Positions 25,786 through 34,445 of a stretch of DNA of 64,000 nucleotides are shown here, one piece after another. This stretch comes from Marinirhabdus sp963799365 (GTDB lineage Bacteria; Bacteroidota; Bacteroidia; Flavobacteriales; Flavobacteriaceae), in NCBI GenBank assembly GCA_963799365.1, contig CAWCWV010000001.1, positions 310,001 through 374,000 of the forward strand, written 5' to 3'. A program made the translations under genes and the position numbers. Position 1 is the first letter of the stretch. Each line of letters begins with the position of its first letter. Under the pieces are notes generated by a model that made no database searches, was not told the DNA's origin, and saw nothing but the letters and a program-made list of their open reading frames with translations.

Positions 25786-25924
25786 GGCAGACCATTTTAA
25801 TTTTTAGAAAGTAAAGTTATAAAATTCAATTATAGGCGAGCGTTACTTCAAAATTACAACAGGACACTGTACCTTTGTAAATTGTTAGATTAATTTAAAA
25901 GATACCCGCGTTCACGGGCATACC

Positions 25925-26281
25925 ATGGCAAGAGATCAAGAATTAAAGGAAAGATGGGAAACGTTGGTGTCCTTGTTGAGCAATCGTTTTGCCGATGGCG
26001 ATACGCTAGATCTGGACGCTATAATTTATTTAATAGGTGTACAAGAGTTGGGGCAGTTGCATAGAAAGTTTAAAAAAGATGAAAAATTAGACCTTATGCA
26101 CATTGCCATTTGCCGATTGTTGGAACCCTTTGGATATTATGAGTTTGATTATTTCGACGATCAGGGGTGGCCCCATTACATCATGTTGGAACAATTACCA
26201 CCTTTAAAGGCAGGGGAACAAAGTGTGTTAATGAAGGAAGCCATTGTTCAGTATTTTTTAGCAAATGAAGTACTTACATAA
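25925..26281 (+). CDS. Conserved flavobacterial protein of unknown function upstream of pheS
   Basis: A 118-residue acidic cytosolic protein (MARDQELKERWETLVSLLSN; GVQELGQLHRKF; YYEFDYFDDQGWPHYIMLEQ). No named domain is recognised, though the sequence has the look of a conserved Bacteroidetes family often near pheS. A -7 element TACCTTTG at 25870-25877 with an upstream TTC (20-bp spacer) suggests its own promoter. Confidence 0.8.
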   Translation: MARDQELKERWETLVSLLSNRFADGDTLDLDAIIYLIGVQELGQLHRKFKKDEKLDLMHIAICRLLEPFGYYEFDYFDDQGWPHYIMLEQLPPLKAGEQSVLMKEAIVQYFLANEVLT

Positions 26282-26392
26282 AATTTCAAAAAAGGAAATT
26301 CCAAAACCCAAAGAGCATTCGTTTAAAGGAGTTTCCGTAATTTTGCCCATTCATAAAACAAAAACGTTCATTTGTTGAGAACGTATCGAACG

Positions 26393-27412
26393 ATGATAGA
26401 GACTATAAAAAAACACATTGCCGAAGTTGAAGCTTTTAAAGCTGCGAATCCTGATGAGATTGAGCACTTCCGAATTAAATATCTTGGAAAAAAAGGATTG
26501 CTGAACGATTTTTTTGCTGAATTTAAAAATGTTCCGAATGACCAGAAAAAGGAATTTGGAAAAACAATGAATTCGCTTAAAGATGCAGCGCAGCAGAAGG
26601 TAAATGCCTTAAAGGAAGCGCTAGAAAACACCGAAGACAGCAAAGGCAAGTATGGCGATCTTTCTCGTCCTGGAGAACCTATTTCATTAGGATCGCGTCA
26701 TCCGATTTCGATTGTTAAAAATAAAATTACCAATATATTTTCAAGAATTGGGTTTAACGTTTCTGAAGGGCCTGAAATTGAAGACGACTGGCATAATTTT
26801 ACAGCATTAAATTTACCCGAGTACCACCCAGCACGCGATATGCAGGATACATTCTTTATCCAGACCAATCCAGATGTGCTACTAAGAACACATACCTCTA
26901 CTGTACAGGTGCGGTATATGGAAAATAACAAACCGCCCATTCGCACCATTTCACCTGGACGTGTATATAGAAATGAAGCTATTTCGGCACGATCGCATTG
27001 CTTTTTTCACCAAGTGGAAGGATTGTATGTGGATAAAGGAGTGAGCTTTGCAGATTTGAAACAAACACTACAATATTTTACGACGGAGCTCTTCGGAAAG
27101 TCGAAGATTAGGTTAAGACCTTCTTATTTCCCATTTACCGAACCAAGCGCCGAAGTTGATGTTTACTGGGGTCTGGAGACCGAAACCGATTACAAAATGA
27201 CCAAAGGAACAGGTTGGTTAGAAATTATGGGTTGTGGCATGGTAGACCCAAATGTTCTAGAAAACTGTGGTATAGATAGCACCGAGTATTCTGGTTTTGC
27301 CTTTGGAATGGGAATAGATCGTATCGCTTTGCTTTTGCATCAAATCCCAGATATTAGAATGCTAAGTGAGAACGATTTGCGTTTTCTGGAGCAGTTTAAG
27401 AGTGCAGATTAA
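26393..27412 (+). CDS. pheS: Phenylalanyl-tRNA synthetase alpha subunit
   Basis: A 339-residue PheS that charges tRNA-Phe together with PheT (not in this window). An N-terminal coiled coil (residues ~1-85) is followed by the class II core: motif 2 around SPGRVYRNEAISARSHCFFHQVEG, and motif 3 with GFAFGMGIDRIALLLHQIPDIR. I chose ATG 26393 (MIETIKKHIAEVEAF), which matches the normal start of flavobacterial PheS; an in-frame TTG at 26372 would add 7 unlikely residues. TAATTTTG at 26338-26345 may be its -7 element. Confidence 0.96.
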   Translation: MIETIKKHIAEVEAFKAANPDEIEHFRIKYLGKKGLLNDFFAEFKNVPNDQKKEFGKTMNSLKDAAQQKVNALKEALENTEDSKGKYGDLSRPGEPISLGSRHPISIVKNKITNIFSRIGFNVSEGPEIEDDWHNFTALNLPEYHPARDMQDTFFIQTNPDVLLRTHTSTVQVRYMENNKPPIRTISPGRVYRNEAISARSHCFFHQVEGLYVDKGVSFADLKQTLQYFTTELFGKSKIRLRPSYFPFTEPSAEVDVYWGLETETDYKMTKGTGWLEIMGCGMVDPNVLENCGIDSTEYSGFAFGMGIDRIALLLHQIPDIRMLSENDLRFLEQFKSAD

Positions 27413-27454
27413 GCCTCTAGCCCCTAAAAGGGAACAGTTTCATTAAAATTTGTT

Positions 27455-27850
27455 ATGAAAAAAGATATTGAAATTCCTCAAGTGAAGGATGTATATGTGG
27501 CGGCGGTATTTGAGTTAAATGAAGATTACAACACGCACGATTGGAATATTTATTTGATTAATGATGGTGCTCTACCTATTGAAACCGTTTTAGTAGTCGC
27601 ACAAGGATACGACGATAAAGATATGACGGCACCCATGCGCAAGTCTATTCCAGTAGTACCTGCAAAAGGTTTCGCAAAACTGGAATACATAGATGAGAGT
27701 GTATTTAAGCTAGATAATTTTTTTACTATTACCTATTTTCTAAACAACAAAATGTACGACAAACGTTTTGAACTCCCTCGTTTTTCTATTACAGAAGATA
27801 ATGCTGTAATGTTGCCTGTATTGGGTAGAAAAGGGGTGTTAGCGCGTTAG
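27455..27850 (+). CDS. Conserved protein of unknown function downstream of pheS
   Basis: A 131-residue cytosolic protein, likely all-beta (VYVAAVFELNEDYNTHDWNI; ETVLVVAQGYDDKDMTAPMR; FFTITYFLNNKMYDKRFELP). It appears conserved in Flavobacteriaceae and is sometimes mislabelled after the neighbouring PheS. A short GC-rich repeat (CTCTAGCCCCTAAAAGGG, ~27416-27433) lies between it and pheS. It ends 1 bp before the stop of gpsA on the other strand. Confidence 0.78.
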   Translation: MKKDIEIPQVKDVYVAAVFELNEDYNTHDWNIYLINDGALPIETVLVVAQGYDDKDMTAPMRKSIPVVPAKGFAKLEYIDESVFKLDNFFTITYFLNNKMYDKRFELPRFSITEDNAVMLPVLGRKGVLAR

Positions 27851-27851
27851 T

Positions 27852-28856
27852 TTAATCTAACTTCTCGGTTAATTTTTTCATGACGCTCTTTGGATCTTTT
27901 CCTTCGTATAAAATGCTGTAGACGGCATCAATAATTGGTGTTTTTGCACTTTTTTTCTTTTTAGCGTGGTTGAGTTCGTAGGCACTTTTGGTCGCATAAT
28001 AGCCCTCGGCTACCATATTCATTTCCATTTGAGCGCTTTTTACGGTGTAGCCTTTTCCTATCATATTTCCGAAGAGACGGTTTCGGCTAAAGGTAGAATA
28101 GCCTGTTACCAACAAATCTCCTAAATAGGCAGAGTCATTAATATCGCGTTTCATCTTATGTACTTTCTTTACGTAGCGTTTCATTTCGCGAATGGCATTG
28201 CTCATTAAAACACTCTGAAAATTATCTCCGTAGCCCAAACCGTGTGCAATTCCTGCGGCTAGCGCATAAATATTTTTAAGCATAGCGGCATACTCGGTAC
28301 CAATAACATCGTCGCTAGTGGTGCATTTTATATAATCGCAACGCAAGGCATTGGCAACAATTTCAGCTTTCTCATTATCTGCACAGGCAATGGTGAGGTA
28401 GGAGAGACGCTCTAGGGCTACTTCTTCAGCGTGACAAGGGCCCGTAATCACACCTATGTTCTTAAATGGAATCTTATAGTGTGTATAAAAATGATCTCCT
28501 ACAATTAAGCTACTTTCTGGCACGATACCTTTTATAGCAGAAAAAATCACCTTTCCTTTCAATGATGCTGTGAGCTGTTCTAATTCTGAATGAACAAATG
28601 CCGACGGAATTACAAAAATAAGATAGTCTGCATAGCCTATCAGTTCGTTAATGTTATTGCTTAATTTTAATTTCTTTGTGTCAAATTCAACCGAAGATAA
28701 GTAATTGGGGTTGTGCAACTCTTTTCTAATGTGTTCTAATGCATAAGCACTACGCATATACCAACCTACTTCGTCTAGATTTTCACAAAGCATTTTTACA
28801 ATTGCCGTGGCCCAGCTTCCGCCTCCAAAAACTGCAAATTTCGGTTGGTTATTCAT
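27852..28856 (-). CDS. gpsA: Glycerol-3-phosphate dehydrogenase [NAD(P)+]
   Basis: A 334-residue GpsA that reduces dihydroxyacetone phosphate to sn-glycerol 3-phosphate for phospholipid synthesis. The Rossmann motif is FGGGSWATA (10-18). The catalytic lysine is in EYAAMLKNIYALAAGIAHGLGYGDN, and SAIKGIVPES and TGPCHAEEVA are typical. It is of full length with no signal. It is convergent with the gene downstream of pheS and probably monocistronic. Confidence 0.95.
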   Translation of the reverse strand: MNNQPKFAVFGGGSWATAIVKMLCENLDEVGWYMRSAYALEHIRKELHNPNYLSSVEFDTKKLKLSNNINELIGYADYLIFVIPSAFVHSELEQLTASLKGKVIFSAIKGIVPESSLIVGDHFYTHYKIPFKNIGVITGPCHAEEVALERLSYLTIACADNEKAEIVANALRCDYIKCTTSDDVIGTEYAAMLKNIYALAAGIAHGLGYGDNFQSVLMSNAIREMKRYVKKVHKMKRDINDSAYLGDLLVTGYSTFSRNRLFGNMIGKGYTVKSAQMEMNMVAEGYYATKSAYELNHAKKKKSAKTPIIDAVYSILYEGKDPKSVMKKLTEKLD

Positions 28857-29064
28857 ATGATATATATGTGATTAATTGCTGCAAAAATTGAGATTTTCTA
28901 ACGCTTCCTTTGATGAAGGTCGGGCTAAGGATCAAAAATACGGAAAATTAAATACTACTTAAAACCCTGATATTCAAATTAATATAGTTTTGGCACACTT
29001 TTAGACTTTCAGTTAATGTAAATCGCTTTCAGAATTTATTTCTCGAAGCATAAAATGAACGGTT

Positions 29065-29985
29065 ATGAAGGTACTAAAATTTATTTTCGGCTTTGCTCTT
29101 TTGGCAACAGTATTTACTTCTTGTTATGTGGAAGAAACGGTAGTTGTTGCAAATCCTTATATAGATCCTGTCCCTTCCATTACCTTAAACCAATTATTAA
29201 ACTCTTATGAGTTGTGGTATGTAGATATTAATCGTTCAAACGCTACGGGACAGATTCCTTTTATGCAGCTGGCGTTTACTTTATCCTTTAGAAATGGAGA
29301 TGTGCTGGCCAATAACAATCTAGTAGGGATTGGAGACCAAGGATATGGCTATGGAATAGGCGTGGGATATTATGATGCGTACGATTTTGTACTCGACATA
29401 CATCACGATCTAGATGGGTATGTAACCTTTGACGTTACCCAATTAAATGATACAGAAATTGAATTGTACAATCCAAACTCTGGTCTAAGGTATGTTTTGG
29501 TAGGTTATCAACGAAGTAATTTTGATTACGATTTATTGTTCTACGAGAACATACATTATTTTGTGCAGGAATATACAGCCTGGGAAAAACTATCTACCGA
29601 AGGCGGATCCCCAAACGAATTTGACAACGAGCACTTTCTGCAATTTTTACCTGGTGGTGGTGATGGAAATTTTCAGAGTTCACAAGATCCAGTGGGAAGT
29701 GATATTTATAATTTGTTTTGGGATTACACAGGAATCTTTAATGTAGACGATGTGCCAGGTACTAATTATCTGAAATATTTAACACTGGATTATGATTATC
29801 TGGGCAATGAATACTTTGAGTTGAACGTTATCAATGACAACACAATAGAATTGTTTCACGAAACTTCTGGAACTGTATATACGTTTAGAGGTAGCGGATA
29901 CATTGAATACAAAACAAGTAGAGGAACGTTAAGAATTCCTAAAGCTATTATAAAACAACAAACGAAGAAAATTAGCGTTTTCTAG
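29065..29985 (+). CDS. Lipoprotein of unknown function
   Basis: A 306-residue lipoprotein: signal MKVLKFIFGFALLATVFTSC (lipobox FTSC), then a Tyr/Asp-rich mature part with two related halves (SYELWYVDINRSNATGQIPF and later NLFWDYTGIFNVDDVPGTNY; each ends with an IELYN/IELFH motif). Homologues in Flavobacteriaceae have been mislabelled as nicotinate mononucleotide adenylyltransferase; no such motif is present. It is probably surface- or periplasm-exposed. A terminator follows at 30016. Confidence 0.82.
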   Translation: MKVLKFIFGFALLATVFTSCYVEETVVVANPYIDPVPSITLNQLLNSYELWYVDINRSNATGQIPFMQLAFTLSFRNGDVLANNNLVGIGDQGYGYGIGVGYYDAYDFVLDIHHDLDGYVTFDVTQLNDTEIELYNPNSGLRYVLVGYQRSNFDYDLLFYENIHYFVQEYTAWEKLSTEGGSPNEFDNEHFLQFLPGGGDGNFQSSQDPVGSDIYNLFWDYTGIFNVDDVPGTNYLKYLTLDYDYLGNEYFELNVINDNTIELFHETSGTVYTFRGSGYIEYKTSRGTLRIPKAIIKQQTKKISVF

Positions 29986-30015
29986 AAAATATTGACAACT
30001 TTTTGGTTGGTTATG

Positions 30016-30057
30016 ACCGCCCGGATGTTCAATCTTGAACGGAAGGGCGGTTTTTTT
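30016..30057 (+). terminator. Intrinsic terminator after the 306-residue lipoprotein
   Basis: The stem ACCGCCC (30016-30022) pairs with GGGCGGT (30045-30051), extended by GTTCAA/TTGAAC, and runs into a T-tract. Downstream, 30060-30430 holds no strong gene apart from the small candidate ORF below. Confidence 0.88.
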
Positions 30058-30185
30058 CAACTGTTCTTTTCACTCACAGTTGTTTTTTGATCATCTTCAT
30101 CCTCTTGATTTGGAACAAAGAGGTTGAAATCGAATTTGAATTTATTCAAATCTATAACAGCGTTTTTTCTTGGCTCTTTTTGCAT
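30057..30185 (-). CDS. Candidate 42-residue acidic small protein
   Basis: An ATG-started frame of 42 codons (MQKEPRKNAVIDLNKF..., then QEDEDDQKTT..., ending in SEKNS). It lies on the same strand as the propeller/LytTR gene and ~250 bp beyond its stop. The N-terminus is basic with an aromatic stretch (KFKFDFNLF) and the C-terminus acidic. No family is recognised and no strong promoter is visible. The rest of the gap (30186-30431) contains only weak frames and an ATTCC/GGAAT dyad at ~30242-30260. Confidence 0.35.
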   Translation of the reverse strand: MQKEPRKNAVIDLNKFKFDFNLFVPNQEDEDDQKTTVSEKNS

Positions 30186-30431
30186 TTGTAGGTTTTTTAA
30201 GTCTAATCAAGCTTTTTTAATTAAGCAAATACAGAACTAAATATTCCAAAAAAAGGAATAAAAATGAATGCAATTTTAGATTCAAAGTTCATTATTAATA
30301 TCGGTATTTACTGCTTTGACTATTTTATTAAGGCAGACAATATTAAAACAAACAGCCTCTCAGGGCACTATAAACAAAGAAATTGTGATGAAATAAGTTT
30401 AAATAGTGACGAATTTTTAAAACAATATTTT

Positions 30432-33026
30432 TTAATACACTATTTTATTTAATTGTGGCAGGTATTTTTTTCCAACAGGCAATGCTATTCCCGTTTTCAG
30501 AATAACTTTATTTGAAGATTTTGATGTTACAGCATCCAATCTAATAATATATGATCTATGGATTTGTATATATTCTAAAGGGTCTGGAGGTAAAGAAATA
30601 AAATCACCTATTTTTTCTCTAATGGTGAACTTTTTATTTTGTGTCATAATATCAATATAATTCCCCGAAGATTTTACATAGATAATATCTAAAGAGCTAA
30701 TACGAACATCTTGTCCTGCTTCCCTAAAAAGGATGTAATTTTTATCAGGGCTCATTTTTTTAATTAAAAATCTTATTAATTCCCTTGTAACATCTCTGTT
30801 GTATAATAATATTTTGATTTTAAAAAACCAATAAATTAGTAATCCAAAACCCAATAGAATCAATGTGTAGAACCATCCTGTTTTCCAAAATGGTGGACTA
30901 ATTGAAAATGGAAAATCAATAACTTGCGAATAACAGTTATTTTTATCAATACAAACTTTAGCTTTAAAATTATAGCTGCCAGGAGGTAAAGAAAGAAATC
31001 GAACCCTTCTATTGACAGTGCTTTGCCAAGTGTTTGAAAGTCCTTCGAGCATATAGTAGTAGCGCAATCTATCCTTGTATTTAAAAGAAATACCCTCCAA
31101 ATTAAAATCTAAAGCGTTTTCTTTATAACTAAAGGAATTTTTTTCCTTGGTAGTATAGGTGCTATCATTTAGCACAATACTTTTTATACTAAATAAGATG
31201 TTTTCTAATTCATTTCTCTTAGAGAAATTACTTTTGGAGACTTGCATTAACCCTTTTTTGGTGGCAATAAACACAGTGTCATTTAAGATCTCAATATCTT
31301 GTACTTCGTTAGACAGGAGACCGTCTGAATGATCTAACCCAAAAATTGTGTACGCTCCGTCATTATTAAATTTTACTTTGTTCACACCATTGTTTGTTGC
31401 CAACCAAATTTCTGTTTCATTTTCAATGTGAACCTCATTTATGATGTTGCTCTGCAGCCCCTCTTTTGTGGTTATGTTATAGGTGCTATCCTTTGAAATT
31501 ATAACAAGTCCTTTACCTAAGGTTGCAAGGTATATCTCATCTTTACAGTGGTTATAGTCAAGATCTTCTATTCCAACATCTAGTAGCTTTGATCTCGTCT
31601 TTTCTGATGTAAACGCACCATTTTTATAACTATGCAGACCAAAGATAGAAGCCAGATAAATTTTATCATGTGCAGGCATTGCATCCAATGTGCGAAAAGG
31701 GGTTCTTATTAAAGATATGGAGTCTTTATGGGTAATTTTAAAGAATCCATTTGTGTAGGATATGAATATTCCGTCACTACTCTCTTCTGAAATTTTTCTT
31801 GTATACTCACTACTGACAAATGTTAGTCGATCTTGATTCGAAATAAATATAGAATCTGAGTATAAAAGAAGGTGGTTTCTTTGCTCGCTATACTCAACTA
31901 ATGCTTTGGTATTTGATTGCGACTTATAAACACTTTTAAAATTCTTTTCATTATTTAGTTTTATAATATCGCCATTGCTGTAGCCTACAAATAATTCGTT
32001 CGATTTACTCTTAGCCAAAGAGTTTATGGAACTATCATTATTCGGAATATTGCATAATTGTAAATTGAAATTTCTGATATAATATATTCCAGAATTTACT
32101 GTTGAAAACCAATAGCCTCCTTCTCTATCTATAAACCCACTTGTTATAGATTCATGAGGTAAAATGTGAGACAGGACCGTACCTTCATCATCAATGATTT
32201 CAGCTCCTTCACCATGATAGCCAATCATGAATTTACTATCATCTAAAGCCACTATGTTTAAGGTTTTGGATGGTGGCCGCACTTTTTTTATTACAACCCC
32301 TTCTTCATCAATAATTACAAATTCATTCTCATTTTGCTCGTTTATAAAAGCACACCGTTTATTTTTAGATAGATATGCAGCTTCTAGCAGTGCGTAAGAG
32401 TCAGTTTGAAAAGAAAAAGTGTTCTTTTTAGCCATTCCTTCGCCAAAATCAAAATAGACGAAAGGAATATTATTTTCATAGATAGAACAATTTAAACGTA
32501 GCGCAGCGTTATTAGCATATGCTAACCCATTGGCTCTTTTAAGAACTTCTCCTTTTTCCGATATCTTTAATAGGACTAGATCATTTCCTCCTGCAAAGCC
32601 AAAATGCATTTGATTTAATGAATTTATATAGATACTTTCAACCCGATTAAGGTCTGAATTGATATTACTTTTTAATACAGCATTATATTTGTAAGGAGTA
32701 AAACCTTCGAAATCATCATTAAAGTAAAATAATTCATTGTAGATGGTAGTGAACCATATATTGCCATTGGCTTGTGGGAAAAAGTCGAGTATGGCAACCT
32801 CTGGCAGTCCTTCTTCAATACCAAATGTTTCGAATTCATATCCATTAAACCTCGCTAACCCTCTGTCTGTAGCAATCCACAAATAGCCGTTTTTGTCTTG
32901 GTGAAAATCAAAAACCTGAGAGCTTGGCAGTCCATCGTTTACATCAAATTGCTCGTAGACATAATTTTGAGCAAAAACTTGCTGTAGTACGATTAAACCA
33001 AAAATCAAGGTATAAAATTTAATCAT
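30432..33026 (-). CDS. Membrane-bound propeller sensor with LytTR DNA-binding domain
   Basis: An 864-residue one-component regulator. A signal peptide precedes two periplasmic regulator-propeller blades sets (NDGLPSSQVFDFHQDKNGYLWIATDRGLARFNG; further GLQSNIINEVHIENETEIWLATNNGVNKV and HSDGLLSNEVQDIEIL), a Y_Y_Y domain (YYYMLEGLSNTWQ, LPPGSYNFKAKVC), one transmembrane helix (GWFYTLILLGFGLLIYWFF, ~715-735) and a C-terminal LytTR domain (~755-864: REAGQDVRISSLDIIYVKSS, YIQIHRSYIIRLDAV). There is no histidine kinase or receiver, so signal and DNA binding are joined directly through the membrane. Its target genes are not evident. Confidence 0.85.
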   Translation of the reverse strand: MIKFYTLIFGLIVLQQVFAQNYVYEQFDVNDGLPSSQVFDFHQDKNGYLWIATDRGLARFNGYEFETFGIEEGLPEVAILDFFPQANGNIWFTTIYNELFYFNDDFEGFTPYKYNAVLKSNINSDLNRVESIYINSLNQMHFGFAGGNDLVLLKISEKGEVLKRANGLAYANNAALRLNCSIYENNIPFVYFDFGEGMAKKNTFSFQTDSYALLEAAYLSKNKRCAFINEQNENEFVIIDEEGVVIKKVRPPSKTLNIVALDDSKFMIGYHGEGAEIIDDEGTVLSHILPHESITSGFIDREGGYWFSTVNSGIYYIRNFNLQLCNIPNNDSSINSLAKSKSNELFVGYSNGDIIKLNNEKNFKSVYKSQSNTKALVEYSEQRNHLLLYSDSIFISNQDRLTFVSSEYTRKISEESSDGIFISYTNGFFKITHKDSISLIRTPFRTLDAMPAHDKIYLASIFGLHSYKNGAFTSEKTRSKLLDVGIEDLDYNHCKDEIYLATLGKGLVIISKDSTYNITTKEGLQSNIINEVHIENETEIWLATNNGVNKVKFNNDGAYTIFGLDHSDGLLSNEVQDIEILNDTVFIATKKGLMQVSKSNFSKRNELENILFSIKSIVLNDSTYTTKEKNSFSYKENALDFNLEGISFKYKDRLRYYYMLEGLSNTWQSTVNRRVRFLSLPPGSYNFKAKVCIDKNNCYSQVIDFPFSISPPFWKTGWFYTLILLGFGLLIYWFFKIKILLYNRDVTRELIRFLIKKMSPDKNYILFREAGQDVRISSLDIIYVKSSGNYIDIMTQNKKFTIREKIGDFISLPPDPLEYIQIHRSYIIRLDAVTSKSSNKVILKTGIALPVGKKYLPQLNKIVY

Positions 33027-33217
33027 TCTTTGTCATTTCAACTAAATGAAGATACAATATTTATTTTTCTGAACTTGGTGGAGATACTTACTATTCAATA
33101 ACTTATTTGTTCAATAAAATCACATTATAGACTTGAATGTTATCTTTTTATCTTAAAGAATCATTAACTATGCGCTTGGACTTAACTATTATTTTAAAGA
33201 GATATTTTTTTCCATCC

Positions 33218-33859
33218 TTACCTGTAAAAATTCATTTCATCCAAATATTCCCAAACATTCTGCGGTAGCATAGGTCTTATGTTTTTACCATCTTTTATTC
33301 CTTTACGAATAAAGGTGGAAGAAATTTCCATAATGGGGGCGTTCACAACATGTACATTTGTCAAATCGGCAGACACCCCCCAAGCCCCCCTCAAGGGGGG
33401 ATTTGCTTGTGACTCCCCCGTTGAGGGGGGCTTGGGGGTGTTAATCCTTGGATATACATAAATAGCGTAGCGTTCTAAAATAACTTCATAATTTTTCCAT
33501 TTATGAAGATTCTTTAAATTGTCCTCCCCCATAATAAGGCAGAACTGCTGCTTAGGATATTTTTCTTCTAAAACGGCTAAAGTGTTTACCGTGTAATTAG
33601 GTTGTGGCAAGTCGAATTCAATTTTACTGGACTTAATTTTTGGATAATGCTCTAAAGCAATGTCTACCATGGCAATCCGATGGTGGTTATCCAGCAAAGT
33701 GTTTTTCTTCTTGTGCGGGTTGTGAGGGGTTACTACCATCCAAACTTCATCTAGCTCACCAAATTCCACCATATGGTTGGCAAGGGTAAGATGTCCTACG
33801 TGAATAGGATTAAAAGTGCCAAAATAGAGGCCAATTTGTTTATCCTTCTTCAGAGACAT
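33218..33859 (-). CDS. nadD: Nicotinate-nucleotide adenylyltransferase with an in-frame palindromic insert
   Basis: A 213-residue NadD that makes nicotinate adenine dinucleotide in NAD synthesis. The nucleotidyltransferase signature GTFNPIHVGH is at 14-23 and ISSTFIR at 179-185. I chose ATG 33859 (MSLKKDKQIGLYFG), overlapping gmk by 20 bp; an ATG at 33880 would add 7 residues. Homologues are typically ~190 residues. Here residues ~140-163 (Pro/Gly/Ala-rich) are encoded by a GC-rich palindromic repeat inserted in frame between the conserved YVYPRI and the VHVVNAPIMEISSTFIR block. It is probably still active, because all motifs remain and the insert would fall in a loop. Confidence 0.92.
   Translation of the reverse strand: MSLKKDKQIGLYFGTFNPIHVGHLTLANHMVEFGELDEVWMVVTPHNPHKKKNTLLDNHHRIAMVDIALEHYPKIKSSKIEFDLPQPNYTVNTLAVLEEKYPKQQFCLIMGEDNLKNLHKWKNYEVILERYAIYVYPRINTPKPPSTGESQANPPLRGAWGVSADLTNVHVVNAPIMEISSTFIRKGIKDGKNIRPMLPQNVWEYLDEMNFYR
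33373..33442. repeat. GC-rich palindromic element inside nadD
   Basis: The left arm (ending CCCCCAAGCCCCCCTCAA at 33393) and the right arm (starting TTGAGGGGGGCTTGGGGG at 33421) pair over 18 bp without mismatch. Each arm also carries an internal C-run/G-run hairpin. The element is in a low-GC genome, belongs with the palindromes near 10639, 10728 and 14346, and is translated on the minus strand as part of NadD. Confidence 0.92.
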
Positions 33860-34445
33860 CTTTAAAAATAGGTTTTGCAATATGTGCTGCCACTAGTTTT
33901 TCTGCTTCATCCAGCGCGTGTTCCAGGGAGTCGTTTAGGATAATAAAATCGAAACGAGGAGCCGTTGCCATTTCTACGCTTGCTTTTGCAATACGCATAT
34001 TTATTTTTTCTTCGCTTTCGGTAGAGCGTTTTTTCAATCTTATTTTTAATTCATCTACACTGGGAGGCTTTACGAATACAGCCAGAGTGCGTTCTGGGTA
34101 TTTTTTTTTAATCCGTAAACCACCCACCACATCAATATCAAAAATTACATTCTTCCCCATCGCCCAAATACGTTCTATTTCGCTATGGAGCGTTCCATAG
34201 AAATTGTCGCGATATACTTCTTCCCATTCCAGAAATTCTTCATTCTTCATTTTATGTTTGAAATCGTGTAACGAAAGAAAGTAATAATCTTTTCCATGAA
34301 CTTCTTCACCACGAGGTGCTCGGGATGTAGCTGACACTGAGAATTCAAGATTTAAATCATCATTGCGTAACAAATGCTTCACAATAGTGGTTTTCCCACT
34401 ACCTGAGGGTGCAGAAAATACAATTAGTTTTCCTCCTGTATTCAT
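33840..34445 (-). CDS. gmk: Guanylate kinase
   Basis: A 201-residue guanylate kinase converting GMP and ATP to GDP and ADP. The P-loop is PSGSGKTT (13-20); GMP-binding residues lie in SRAPRGEEVHGKDYYF; the lid contains KRSTESEEKINMR. It is full length and cytosolic. It lies in a tight minus-strand operon yicC-gmk-nadD: 1 bp shared with yicC and 20 bp with nadD. Confidence 0.95.
   Translation of the reverse strand: MNTGGKLIVFSAPSGSGKTTIVKHLLRNDDLNLEFSVSATSRAPRGEEVHGKDYYFLSLHDFKHKMKNEEFLEWEEVYRDNFYGTLHSEIERIWAMGKNVIFDIDVVGGLRIKKKYPERTLAVFVKPPSVDELKIRLKKRSTESEEKINMRIAKASVEMATAPRFDFIILNDSLEHALDEAEKLVAAHIAKPIFKDVSEEG

Noticed and set aside
29065..29985. Nicotinate-nucleotide adenylyltransferase label for the 306-residue lipoprotein
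   Set aside because: No nucleotidyltransferase signature is present and the real nadD is at 33218-33859.
30264..30452. 62-codon plus-strand frame (MNAILDSKFI...)
   Set aside because: It overlaps the 3' end of the LytTR gene, has no promoter or domain, and its composition is that of random AT-rich DNA. I left it out of the features.
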